DNA of 23,682 nucleotides from Thiopontia sp964344135 (lineage in GTDB: Bacteria > Pseudomonadota > Gammaproteobacteria > GCF-002020875). The notes under the pieces are model-generated. The model saw nothing but the letters and a program-made list of their open reading frames with translations. It ran no database searches and was not told the origin of the DNA. Of this stretch, positions 15,610 through 23,075 are shown one piece after another. Both the position numbers and the translations under genes were made by a program. Location of the stretch: NCBI GenBank assembly GCA_964344135.1, contig CAYFMF010000026.1, positions 1-23,682 of the forward strand, given 5' to 3'. Every line of letters starts with the position of its first letter. Position 1 is the stretch's first letter.

Positions 15610-17091
15610 TTATTCTGCTCCTTGGTTGCTGTGGTACCAATTGAGATCCAGTTCACGCGCTGCACGTACATCGTCCAGACGCCGAACCGGAAGGCTCCAG
15701 GGTGCACCCTTGACCTGCTCGGGAGACTCCTCCGCCTCCCGGAGAATCTGCACCATCACATCGACAAATGCATCCAGTGTCGCCTTGTCCTCGGTCTCTG
15801 TAGGCTCAATCAAGAGGCACTCCGGCACCAGCAGTGGAAAATAGGTGGTTGGGGCGTGGTGGCCATAATCGAGCAGCCGTTTGGCAAAATCCATTGCCGA
15901 AATACCCAGCTCCCTGGCCTCCTTTTTCAGGGTAACAATAAACTCATGGGTGGCACGCCGCTCGGGGATGGCGAGGGTAAAGCCCGCCTGTTCAAGACGT
16001 CGCATCAGATAGTTGGCATTGAGAACGGAATAATCGGCTACCCGCTCCATTCCCTGACCTCCCAACATCCTTGCATAGACATAGGCACGCAACAGCACAC
16101 CCACATTGCCACTCCAGGCAGAGAGGCGACCAATACTCTGCGGGCGATCCTGCTCCTCCAGCCAGTAGTACTCACCGCTCTCTCCCTCTGCCCTTCCGAC
16201 CATCGGGATCGGCAGATAGGGGGCAAGGCGGCTATTGGCCACCACCGGCCCACCCCCCGGACCGCCACCCCCATGAGGTGTGGAGAACGTCTTGTGTACA
16301 TTGATATGGATAACATCAAACCCCATATCTCCGGGACGGGTCTTGCCAAGAATGGCATTGAGGTTTGCGCCATCATAGTAGAGCAGCCCCCCAGCCTCAT
16401 GGAGGATCGCTGCAATCTCCTCAATCTGGCGCTCAAAAACCCCTAGTGTCGAGGGATTGGTCAACATGATTCCGGCCGTCTGCGGACCCACAACAGCACG
16501 CAGTGCATCGACATCCACATCCCCGGATTTACTGGTCGGAATCTCCCGCACCTTGTATCCGCACATGACCGCAGAAGCGGGGTTGGTTCCATGGGCGGCA
16601 TCCGGAACCAGAATCTCGGTTCTGTCGTGATCCTCCCGTGCATCATGGTAGGCACGAATCATTGCAACCCCGGCAAACTCTCCCTGGGCCCCGGCTGCGG
16701 GGGTGAGCGAGGTTGCCTCCATCCCGGTCACCTTGCGCAGGATCTCCTGCAGCTCATGGAGACAGGACATCACCCCCTGTCCCAAGGCAGCATCTCCGGC
16801 CGGGTGCCGGTTCAGAAAACCGGGCTGCATGGCCAGTGTGTTGGAGCTGCGAGGGTTGTACTTCATGGTGCAGGAGCCAAGCGGATAGAAGTGGGTATCG
16901 ATCGAGAAGTTTTTCTGTGACAGCCGGGTATAGTGGCGTACTGCCTGCAGCTCGGAAAGCTCGGGCAAGTGTGCAGGATCTCTCCTTCTAAGCTGTTCCG
17001 GAATACCGGAAAGCGGACTCTCTGAATCAGTCGCATGGAGCTGCTGCGCCCCATTGCGACGCCCCTGTTCTGAACGGTTAAAGATCAACAT
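15610..17091 (-). CDS. gcvPB: glycine dehydrogenase (decarboxylating) subunit 2
   Basis: C-terminal half of the split P-protein. With GcvPA it forms the PLP enzyme that decarboxylates glycine and passes aminomethyl to lipoyl-GcvH. The 493-residue protein shows FYPLGSCTMKYNPR, SLTPAAGAQGEFAG, DAAHGTNPASA and the PLP-binding INVHKTFSTPHGGGGPG with Lys267 as the Schiff-base lysine. The C-terminus has HAPTTYFPLLVPECLLIEPTE, typical of P-proteins. The ATG at 17091 shares one base with the gcvPA stop (TGATG), with a strong GGGGAGGTG site upstream. Enterics have a single fused GcvP, so the split form is a taxonomic clue. Confidence 0.96.
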   Translation of the reverse strand: MLIFNRSEQGRRNGAQQLHATDSESPLSGIPEQLRRRDPAHLPELSELQAVRHYTRLSQKNFSIDTHFYPLGSCTMKYNPRSSNTLAMQPGFLNRHPAGDAALGQGVMSCLHELQEILRKVTGMEATSLTPAAGAQGEFAGVAMIRAYHDAREDHDRTEILVPDAAHGTNPASAVMCGYKVREIPTSKSGDVDVDALRAVVGPQTAGIMLTNPSTLGVFERQIEEIAAILHEAGGLLYYDGANLNAILGKTRPGDMGFDVIHINVHKTFSTPHGGGGPGGGPVVANSRLAPYLPIPMVGRAEGESGEYYWLEEQDRPQSIGRLSAWSGNVGVLLRAYVYARMLGGQGMERVADYSVLNANYLMRRLEQAGFTLAIPERRATHEFIVTLKKEARELGISAMDFAKRLLDYGHHAPTTYFPLLVPECLLIEPTETEDKATLDAFVDVMVQILREAEESPEQVKGAPWSLPVRRLDDVRAARELDLNWYHSNQGAE

Positions 17092-18479
17092 CAGGCCACC
17101 TCCCCTTCATCAGCGAGGATACTCTCCAGAGCCGCTGCAAAACGCTCGATATCGGCACCATTACGCAGCTCAGTTGCACAGACCAGCATCGCATTCCCCA
17201 GCTCAGGATAGGAGTCAGGCAGCGAGATGCCACCCACAATATCCTGCCAGACCAGCGCGGCCAATACCTCATCAACCGGACGCGGCAGGGTGATAACCAC
17301 CTCATGGAAGAAGGGGGCGGAGAAGTGCTGCTCCACCCCATCAATCCGTGTCAGCCGCTCCAGCAGTCTCTGGGTATTCTGGTTGGATTGGGCTGCCATC
17401 TGCTCCAGCCCGGAGCCTCCCATCAGACTCATGAAAATGGTTGCCGCAGTGACCATCAACCCCTGGTTGGTACAGATATTCGAGGTCGCCTTGGAGCGAC
17501 GGATATGCTGCTCTCTGGCCTGTAGGGTGAGGGAGAACCCCTCCTTATCCTCCAGGTCTCGGGTACGCCCAATCAGGCGACCCGGAAGCTGACGCACCAG
17601 CACCTTCTGGCAACAGAGGAAACCAAAATAGGGGCCGCCGGAGGAGAGCGGTATCCCCAGTGGCTGTCCCTCACCACAGGCAATATCCGCCCCCTTTTCA
17701 CCCCACTCTCCCGGGGGACTCAAAAGCGTCATCGCCACGGGATTTACACAACCGATCACCAACATGTTGTGACTGTGTGCCCAATCTGTCAGCGCATGCA
17801 CATCCTCCATGGTTCCGAAATAGCCGGGGAGTGGGATCACCAGCGCCGTATAGTCGTCCCCCTCATCAACCCGCAGTGAGTGCGGATCAACCACACCTGT
17901 CTCAGGGGCATAATCGAGCTCAACCAGCTCAATTCCCTGGTGGCAAACCAGTGTCTCAACCACCTTTCGATAGGTTGGGTGCACCGTCCTTGGCATCAGG
18001 ATCCGCCTTGATTTGGATCGGCGATTGGCACGCACCGCCATCAGGACCGCCTCGGCCAGTGCAGAGGCCCCATCATAGAGGGAGGCATTGGAGACCTCCA
18101 TCGCCATCAGCCCGGACATCATCGACTGGTATTCATAGAGCAGCTGCAACGTGCCCTGGCTCGCCTCTGCCTGATAGGGGGTATAGGCGGTATAAAATTC
18201 ACCGCGTGTGGTCAGCTCCCAAACGGCCGCCGGAATGTGGTGCTGATAGGCACCTCCACCGGCAAAACAGAGTACCCCATCATCGGCTGCCGCCCGCTCT
18301 CGCATCAAGCGGCCAACCTCCATCTCTCCCATTCCCGGGAGTGGTTCACCCGGCTCCTGCCCGATATTGGCAACACGCAGTGTCTGCGGAATCTCGTCAA
18401 ACAGATCTTCAATCCGGGCAGCGCCAATCGTCTCCAGCATTGCCTCGGTTTCGGATGGAGTATGGGGAATAAAGGGCAT
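17091..18479 (-). CDS. gcvPA: glycine dehydrogenase (decarboxylating) subunit 1
   Basis: N-terminal half of the split P-protein, 462 residues. Begins MPFIPHTPSETEAMLETIG, then FAGGGAYQHHIPAAVWEL, FYTAYTPYQAEASQGTLQLLYEYQSMMSGLMAMEVSNASLYDG (seen as successive short motifs), PLSSGGPYFGFLCC and TSNICTNQGLM. These are the conserved GcvPA blocks. It has the aminotransferase fold but lacks the PLP lysine, which is on GcvPB; the two form the active heterodimer. It lies two bases after gcvH and overlaps gcvPB by one base, fitting stoichiometric expression. Confidence 0.96.
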   Translation of the reverse strand: MPFIPHTPSETEAMLETIGAARIEDLFDEIPQTLRVANIGQEPGEPLPGMGEMEVGRLMRERAAADDGVLCFAGGGAYQHHIPAAVWELTTRGEFYTAYTPYQAEASQGTLQLLYEYQSMMSGLMAMEVSNASLYDGASALAEAVLMAVRANRRSKSRRILMPRTVHPTYRKVVETLVCHQGIELVELDYAPETGVVDPHSLRVDEGDDYTALVIPLPGYFGTMEDVHALTDWAHSHNMLVIGCVNPVAMTLLSPPGEWGEKGADIACGEGQPLGIPLSSGGPYFGFLCCQKVLVRQLPGRLIGRTRDLEDKEGFSLTLQAREQHIRRSKATSNICTNQGLMVTAATIFMSLMGGSGLEQMAAQSNQNTQRLLERLTRIDGVEQHFSAPFFHEVVITLPRPVDEVLAALVWQDIVGGISLPDSYPELGNAMLVCATELRNGADIERFAAALESILADEGEVA

Positions 18480-18481
18480 CT

Positions 18482-18865
18482 CTAGTACTCTTCTGCGACT
18501 GCCGCGTACCCCTCTGCATCGAGCAGCTGGTCAAGATCGTCCGGGTTCTCAACCTTCAGCTTCATGATCCAGGCCTCGTAGGGTGTCTCATTGACCAGCT
18601 CCGGCGAATCCAAAAGAGCCTCATTAACCTCAACAACCTCACCGGCAACCGGTGCATAGATATCCGACGCGGCCTTGACCGACTCGATCACACCGCACTC
18701 TCCCTCCTCCTCCACCTGCTGCCCAATCTCCGGCAGCTCAATAAAGACAATATCTCCCAACAACTCCTGGGCATGGTCGGTAATGCCAATGGTTACCGTG
18801 CCGGCGTCATTCTGCAGCCACTCGTGGCTCTTGCTGTACATCAGATCCGATGGAATCTCACTCAT
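18482..18865 (-). CDS. gcvH: glycine cleavage system H protein
   Basis: Lipoyl carrier of the glycine cleavage system, which shuttles aminomethyl between the P-, T- and L-proteins. The 127-residue protein has YSKSHEWLQ at the N-terminus, TVTIGITDHAQELLGDIVF, and GVIESVKAASDIYAP with Lys64 as the lipoylation site, then GEVVEVNEALLDSPELVN. Full length for the family. The ATG at 18865 has GAGG eight bases upstream. It lies 49 bases after gcvT; I see no terminator in that gap. Confidence 0.97.
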   Translation of the reverse strand: MSEIPSDLMYSKSHEWLQNDAGTVTIGITDHAQELLGDIVFIELPEIGQQVEEEGECGVIESVKAASDIYAPVAGEVVEVNEALLDSPELVNETPYEAWIMKLKVENPDDLDQLLDAEGYAAVAEEY

Positions 18866-18914
18866 GGTTCTATCCTCTTGCGTAAACTTCGTAACTGCTC
18901 TGAAACTGTCCAGA

Positions 18915-20021
18915 CTACTCTACTACCCTACCCTCTCTCACAAAGAGGGGGCGATGGATGGTTACCGGCACTCTCCTGCCCCGCATCTCAACCTCACACC
19001 CCCCCTCCAGATCAGCACTCACCCGGGCCAGTGCAATCGTCCGGTTGAGGGTCGGAGAGAAGCCGCCACTGGTGATCTCACCCACCTCTCGCGCCCCATC
19101 AAACAGTTTCTGGTGGGAGCGCATGACCCCTCGCCCATCGAGCAGCAGCCCCACCAGCTTGCGAGGCACTCCAGCCTTCCGCTGCTGCTCCAGCGGCTCT
19201 CTTCCAATAAATTCCCGCTCCTGTGGCTCCCAGGCAACCGTCCAGGAGAGGGCGGACTCCAGAGGGGTCGTCTCCTCTGTCATATCCGATCCGTAGAGCA
19301 TCATCCCCGCCTCAAGACGCAGTGTGTCTCTGGCTCCCAGCCCACAGGGGGCAACACCCGCATCCACCATCGCCTGCCAGAAGGGCTCCACATTGTCCCG
19401 GGAGAGCATCACCTCAAAGCCATCCTCTCCGGTATATCCGGTACGGGCAACAAAACCCTCCGCTACCTCGGCCGCAACAAAGCGATCCAGGGACTCCACC
19501 ACACTCCTTGAGCCGCTGGAGAGCCACCCCAGAACAGCGGCTCGTGCCTCCGGCCCCTGCACAGCCACCATCGAGAGATCCGGCTGCTCCGTCAGAGTTG
19601 CCGCAAATCCGGAGAGCTGTTGCTTCATCCACCCCAGATCCTTCTCCCGGGTTGCCGCATTGGTGACGATTCGATACCACTCCCCCCCCATCCAGTAGAC
19701 GATCAGATCATCGATGACCCCACCCCGCTGATTCAGCATGCAGGAGTAGAGTGCCTTTCCTGGCACCTGCAACCGGGCCACATCATTGGCCAGTAGCCTG
19801 GAGAGAAAGGGTGCCGAGCCGCCACCCACAAGATCGGTAACCACCATATGGGAGACATCAAACATTCCCGCCTTGTTGCGGACAATATGGTGCTCCTCAA
19901 CCTGGGATCCGTAATGCAGTGGCATCTCCCAGCCGGAGAAATCGACCATCTTCCCGCCCGCACGCCTGTGCGCTGCATTGAGTGCCGTCTGCTGCAGATC
20001 CTGTTGTGGTGCTGTTGTCAT
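18915..20021 (-). CDS. gcvT: aminomethyltransferase (glycine cleavage system T protein)
   Basis: Transfers the methylene group from aminomethyl-GcvH to tetrahydrofolate, releasing ammonia. The 368 residues contain MVDFSGWEMPLHYG, MFDVSHM, the catalytic-region GGVIDDLIVY (Asp104/Asp105), RTGYTGEDGFE and RDTLRLEAGMMLYG, and end with a GcvT C-terminal barrel (VGEITSGGFSPTLN). First gene of the gcv operon, about 60 bases downstream of a tandem glycine riboswitch. Two possible ribosome-binding stretches precede the ATG: GGAG at 20036-20033 and GGGA at 20030-20027. The first lies within a repeat of the riboswitch P1 strand. Confidence 0.97.
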   Translation of the reverse strand: MTTAPQQDLQQTALNAAHRRAGGKMVDFSGWEMPLHYGSQVEEHHIVRNKAGMFDVSHMVVTDLVGGGSAPFLSRLLANDVARLQVPGKALYSCMLNQRGGVIDDLIVYWMGGEWYRIVTNAATREKDLGWMKQQLSGFAATLTEQPDLSMVAVQGPEARAAVLGWLSSGSRSVVESLDRFVAAEVAEGFVARTGYTGEDGFEVMLSRDNVEPFWQAMVDAGVAPCGLGARDTLRLEAGMMLYGSDMTEETTPLESALSWTVAWEPQEREFIGREPLEQQRKAGVPRKLVGLLLDGRGVMRSHQKLFDGAREVGEITSGGFSPTLNRTIALARVSADLEGGCEVEMRGRRVPVTIHRPLFVREGRVVE

Positions 20022-20032
20022 GGTTGTCCCGG

Positions 20033-20041
20033 CTCCAGAGC
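20033..20041 (-). promoter_or_regulatory. P1-strand copy overlapping the gcvT ribosome-binding region
   Basis: GCTCTGGAG at 20041-20033 exactly repeats the 5' P1 strand of aptamer 2 (20158-20150). Its CTCTG can pair with the 3' P1 strand CAGAG (20084-20080) in place of the aptamer, covering bases next to the GGAG. An inferred part of the riboswitch expression platform. Confidence 0.4.
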
Positions 20042-20079
20042 ATGTGTACGTGCATGACAGATCCCTGCCTGCTCGACCC

Positions 20080-20245
20080 CTCTGTCCAGGTACCTGAGAG
20101 ATTGGGCGGTTGATACCACCTTCCCCTTCGGTAGGCCCTCCAGGGCCTTCTCCAGAGCCAGTATTTAGATGCCGTAGTCCTTCTGCCTGAGCGTTTCCGG
20201 GCTGTTGCGCCTTCGGCGCCCTGTGGATACAGGGTCTCTCCCACG
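20080..20245 (-). promoter_or_regulatory. tandem glycine riboswitch controlling gcvT-gcvH-gcvPA-gcvPB-kinase
   Basis: Two consecutive glycine aptamers on the minus strand. Aptamer 1 (about 20245-20171) has GTGGGAGAGA, GCGCCGAAGGCGCAA and CTCAGGCAGAAGGAC. Aptamer 2 (about 20158-20080) has GCTCTGGAGA, CCGAAGGGGAAGG, AATCTCTCAGGTA and GGACAGAGG. The CGAAGG loops, CTCAGG cores and GGAC 3' signatures in correct order, upstream of gcvT, are diagnostic. Most such elements upstream of gcv operons switch expression on when glycine is abundant. No strong terminator follows, so control is more likely at translation initiation. Confidence 0.95.
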
Positions 20246-20264
20246 GTCTGAAACTGAACGCAAA

Positions 20265-20270
20265 ATTCTA
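20265..20270 (-). promoter_or_regulatory. candidate -10 box for the gcv operon
   Basis: TAGAAT at 20270-20265 (minus strand) lies about 20 bases before aptamer 1, so a start near 20258 would give a leader beginning just ahead of the riboswitch. The -35 is poor (TGGTAG, 17-base spacer), fitting an activator-dependent or weak promoter. Read-through from pepP is an alternative. Confidence 0.35.
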
Positions 20271-20287
20271 CCCGCAACGGCCGACAA

Positions 20288-21613
20288 CTACCAGTCGGTT
20301 TTTTCCTGATCTGCCATCCAGGCCTCAATCTCGTCGACACGCTTGGGGGCACCCTCTGTCAGAATCTCACACCCCCCCTCTGTGACAACCACATCATCCT
20401 CGATGCGAATTCCGATTCCCTGCCATTTTCTGGCCACCCCCTTCATCCCGTTGGGGATATAGAGCCCCGGCTCCACCGTCGCCACCATTCCAGGCTCCAG
20501 TACCCTCCACTTTCCATCCACCTTGTAGTTGCCCACATCATGGACATCCATCCCCAGCCAGTGGCCCGTCTGGTGCATGTAAAACCGCTTGTACCGCTCC
20601 TCTCTGATCAGGGTGTCCAGATCCCCCTTGAGAATCTTCAGCTCAATCAGTCCTCTGGTAATCACCCGCACTGCAGCACGATGTGCCGCATCCCAGCGCC
20701 TTCCTGGGCGAATCTGCTGAATGGCCGCCCTCTGTGCCGCAAGGACAATCTCGTAGAGCTGGCGCTGTGGATTGGTAAAACGGCCGTTGACCGGAAAGGT
20801 CCGGGTCACATCGGCCGCATAACCGTCAAACTCGGCCCCTGCATCAATCAATACCAGATCCCCATCCTGCAGCCGCTCACTATTCTTGACATAGTGGAGT
20901 GTGCAGCCATTGTTCCCGCCTGCCACAATCGACCCATAGGCAACCGTTCGGACACCATGCGCAGAAAACTCATGGAGGATCTCCCCCTCAACCGCCGCCT
21001 CGGCAACCCCCGGACGACAGAACTTCATGGCACGGCGGTGCGCCGCCACCGTTATGGTCGCTGCCTGCCTCATCGCACGTATCTCGGGAGCCGACTTGTA
21101 GAGACGCATCTCGTGGAGCAGGGGGTCCAGTGAGTGTATCGCCTGGGGAACCACATCTCCCGCACGACTGCGTTGCCTGAGCTGCTTGAGCTGCCTCAGC
21201 AGGGCCTGTTCGACCGGGGTCTCCTCTCCAAGGTTGAGATAGACCTGCTCACAACCAGTGAGCAGTTCAGGTAGCTGCTCCGCCCACTGCCCGATCGGCC
21301 AGGCCCGGTCTGCCCCCAGCTCGGAGCGTGCCCTCTCCGTTCCCAGTCTCTCTCCTGCCCACTGCTCCTGCTCCAGATTGCGCTCCTGGCAGAAGAGCAT
21401 CCATGACCTCTTTCTGCCACACCTCCTGAGCACCAGTATGGCATCACTCTCCACAAGACCGGTCAGATAGAGAAAATCACTCTCCTGGTGGTATGGATAC
21501 TCCACATCACGATTGCGGACTGGATGGGGTGCGGCTACGAGAATGGCAATCGAGTCCGGGGCCATCTGCTGCAGCAGCTTTCTTCGTCGAGCCGCAAAAA
21601 CCCTTGGTTGCAT
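20288..21613 (-). CDS. pepP: Xaa-Pro aminopeptidase (aminopeptidase P II)
   Basis: Cytoplasmic dimetal peptidase (pita-bread fold) that removes an N-terminal residue preceding proline. From the ATG at 21613 it is 441 residues, the length of E. coli PepP. The N-terminal domain has YPYHQESDFLYLTG. Metal ligands are all present: Asp257 (LIDAGAEFDGYA), Asp268 (ADVTRTFP), His351 (HQTGHWLGMDVHD), Glu381 (TVEPGLY) and Glu405 (GIRIEDDV). A GTG immediately precedes the ATG; the ATG with GGAG eight bases upstream is preferred. It follows ygfB by 18 bases, as in E. coli, but is followed by the gcv riboswitch instead of ubiH-ubiI. Confidence 0.96.
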   Translation of the reverse strand: MQPRVFAARRRKLLQQMAPDSIAILVAAPHPVRNRDVEYPYHQESDFLYLTGLVESDAILVLRRCGRKRSWMLFCQERNLEQEQWAGERLGTERARSELGADRAWPIGQWAEQLPELLTGCEQVYLNLGEETPVEQALLRQLKQLRQRSRAGDVVPQAIHSLDPLLHEMRLYKSAPEIRAMRQAATITVAAHRRAMKFCRPGVAEAAVEGEILHEFSAHGVRTVAYGSIVAGGNNGCTLHYVKNSERLQDGDLVLIDAGAEFDGYAADVTRTFPVNGRFTNPQRQLYEIVLAAQRAAIQQIRPGRRWDAAHRAAVRVITRGLIELKILKGDLDTLIREERYKRFYMHQTGHWLGMDVHDVGNYKVDGKWRVLEPGMVATVEPGLYIPNGMKGVARKWQGIGIRIEDDVVVTEGGCEILTEGAPKRVDEIEAWMADQEKTDW

Positions 21614-21631
21614 CACTCTTGCTCCCGCTCC

Positions 21632-22189
21632 CTAGTGGATCGACTCTGTGGGTGGGGGTGGAACCGGTCGGCTCTCCTCATAGAGCAACATCGCCCCAAT
21701 GCGGACATGCTCGACCACCTGCATAAAGTCCATCTCATCCTCCTCACTCTCCTCTTCATCAGGGAAACTGGCACGCGAAATGGCCATCAGATCCCGTATA
21801 AACTCCTGCTCCACCTCACTCTTGCCCAGTGAGCCAGCGGCAGCGGCAACCCCATAGCCATAGAGGAACCCCTCACACCATGCGGCAAGCGCTTCTGTAC
21901 GTACGGCAAGCGACTCCTCTTCGGGCAGCAGCAGCTCAAACTGCAGCTCAACATCATTCAGTTGACGCAGCACCTCCCCAAAGACCCTGGCCACAAGGGA
22001 GACATCCTCACGCGCCTGCAGATTGGCGCTATCCCGCTCCCCAATCAGCTCTCTGATCCAGGCACCCTCATCCTCTCCGGCACCGGACATCAGTCGCCCG
22101 CAAAAGGTGCCCTGGAGCTCTGGCCCATCCATGGTAAGTGAGAGACGGCGCAGTGCGTCATTGACCTCGTTGTACTCTATCTTCGACAT
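21632..22189 (-). CDS. ygfB: UPF0149 family protein YgfB
   Basis: 185-residue YgfB/YecA-type (UPF0149) protein. It matches the E. coli family pattern: YNEVNDALRRL, ELQGTFCGRLMSG, LPEEESLAVRTEALAAWCEGFLYGYG, an acidic DEEESEEDEMDFMQVVEHVRIGAMLLYEE block (seen as adjacent motifs) and a proline-rich tail. The family is helical and soluble; in Pseudomonas a YgfB homologue influences ampC expression, but the molecular role here is unknown. The position directly before pepP and divergent from the zapA cluster is the E. coli arrangement. Confidence 0.93.
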   Translation of the reverse strand: MSKIEYNEVNDALRRLSLTMDGPELQGTFCGRLMSGAGEDEGAWIRELIGERDSANLQAREDVSLVARVFGEVLRQLNDVELQFELLLPEEESLAVRTEALAAWCEGFLYGYGVAAAAGSLGKSEVEQEFIRDLMAISRASFPDEEESEEDEMDFMQVVEHVRIGAMLLYEESRPVPPPPTESIH

Positions 22190-22246
22190 GGAACCATTCT
22201 CTCAGATCCAGAGAACCGCGCAACCATCAAAGCAGCAACCCACCAG

Positions 22247-22275
22247 TTGAAGAAAATGTGCGATACCTCTATAGT
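22247..22275 (+). promoter_or_regulatory. sigma-70 promoter of the zapB-like/zapA operon
   Basis: TTGAAG (22247-22252) and TATAGT (22270-22275) have an ideal 17-base spacer, each close to consensus. The predicted start is near 22282, three bases before the ATG at 22285, so the transcript would be almost leaderless. Confidence 0.55.
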
Positions 22276-22284
22276 CCTGTCACT

Positions 22285-22518
22285 ATGGTCAAGAAAACCC
22301 GCACGAGCCCGTGGAAGCCAGAGATCAAGAAGCTGGAAAAACGGATCAATGAGCTGGCAAAGCTCTGCAGTACCCTGCATGGAGAGAACAGGGAACTCCG
22401 CAGCAAGGTGCAGGATCTCATCGCAGAACGTGACCTGCTGAAAGAGAAAAACCAACATGCCGTCAAGAGCATCCAGTCCGTCCTCTCATCCGTTCGAATC
22501 CTGGAGAAGCAGTCATGA
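22285..22518 (+). CDS. TIGR02449-type ZapB-like coiled-coil protein
   Basis: From the ATG at 22285 this is a 77-residue protein, nearly all charged coiled coil. Heptads run from about residue 12 (IKKLEKRINELAKL) through LHGENRELRSKVQDL to RDLLKEKNQHAVKSI. It fits small proteins found directly upstream of zapA in many Gammaproteobacteria (TIGR02449, sometimes annotated cell division protein ZapB). A division role by partnering ZapA is inferred from context. A GTG at 22258 would add nine residues, but the promoter's -10 box lies inside that extension, so the ATG is preferred. It overlaps zapA by four bases (ATGA). Confidence 0.85.
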   Translation: MVKKTRTSPWKPEIKKLEKRINELAKLCSTLHGENRELRSKVQDLIAERDLLKEKNQHAVKSIQSVLSSVRILEKQS

Positions 22519-22829
22519 GTCCGGTCAGCCCTGTAACCGTCACAATCCTGCAGAAGGAGTACAAGATCTCATGCCCTGAAGAGGAGCAGGATGCACTGGT
22601 TGAGTCGGCCTCCATGGTTGACAAGAAGATGCGCGAGATTCGCAGACAGGGCAAGAGTGTGGGACAGGATCGCATCGCAATCATGGCCGCCCTGAACATC
22701 GCCCATGACCTGATTCACAATCGTGCCAATCAGCAGCAGGGAGATGGAGATGTGGCCGATGAGTTGATCCGTCTGAGAGAGAAAGTGGAGTCTGCTCTCC
22801 ATCAGGGGCGTCAATTAGAGCTTGAATAG
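22515..22829 (+). CDS. zapA: cell division protein ZapA
   Basis: 104-residue ZapA, which bundles FtsZ protofilaments at the division ring. It shows VTVTILQKEYKISCPEEEQDAL, the typical N-terminal sheet domain, then a long C-terminal helix with MAALNIAHDLI and a coiled coil to the end. The ATG at 22515 overlaps the stop of the upstream coiled-coil gene as ATGA, with GGAG nine bases upstream. It is followed by 6S RNA and fau, exactly as in E. coli. Confidence 0.94.
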   Translation: MSPVSPVTVTILQKEYKISCPEEEQDALVESASMVDKKMREIRRQGKSVGQDRIAIMAALNIAHDLIHNRANQQQGDGDVADELIRLREKVESALHQGRQLELE

Positions 22830-22849
22830 TTCCTCAAACAGGCGTAACT

Positions 22850-22855
22850 TATATA
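22850..22855 (+). promoter_or_regulatory. candidate -10 box of the 6S RNA gene
   Basis: TATATA at 22850-22855 would start transcription near 22862, just before the closing stem of the 6S RNA. No good -35 lies at the standard distance. TTGAAT at 22822-22827 is 22 bases away, but 17 bases from an alternative TAACTT at 22845. Confidence 0.35.
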
Positions 22856-22865
22856 GACATAGATT

Positions 22866-23057
22866 TTGGTGCCTACTGTGGTATTCGATCACCGGGACTC
22901 GATCCTTGATCCTTAACTCACGACCCTGGGGGCCGAGCTCATTGAAGGTGTGTGCAGGTCCGTTTAGCGGAAAGCCTAAACCTTCAGTTCAGGCCCCCCT
23001 CCTTGAACTTGCTGGTTCAGGGACGCTGATCCGGCCGATACATACGGTAGGCACCAC
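22866..23057 (+). ncRNA. ssrS: 6S RNA (ssrS)
   Basis: About 190 nt between zapA and the 5-formyl-THF cyclo-ligase gene, the conserved place of ssrS. The ends pair: GGTGCCTAC (22868-22876) with GTAGGCACC (23047-23055). The terminal arm is long: GGGGGCC (22928-22934) with GGCCCCC (22992-22998), and TGAAGGT (22943-22949) with ACCTTCA (22980-22986). The characteristic 3'-side hairpin CCTTGAAC / GTTCAGGG is at 23001-23022, as in E. coli. The unpaired middle would mimic an open promoter and bind sigma-70 RNA polymerase, lowering transcription in stationary phase. Exact ends are estimated. Confidence 0.9.
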
Positions 23058-23075
23058 CCCCTATCCCCTCCCATC

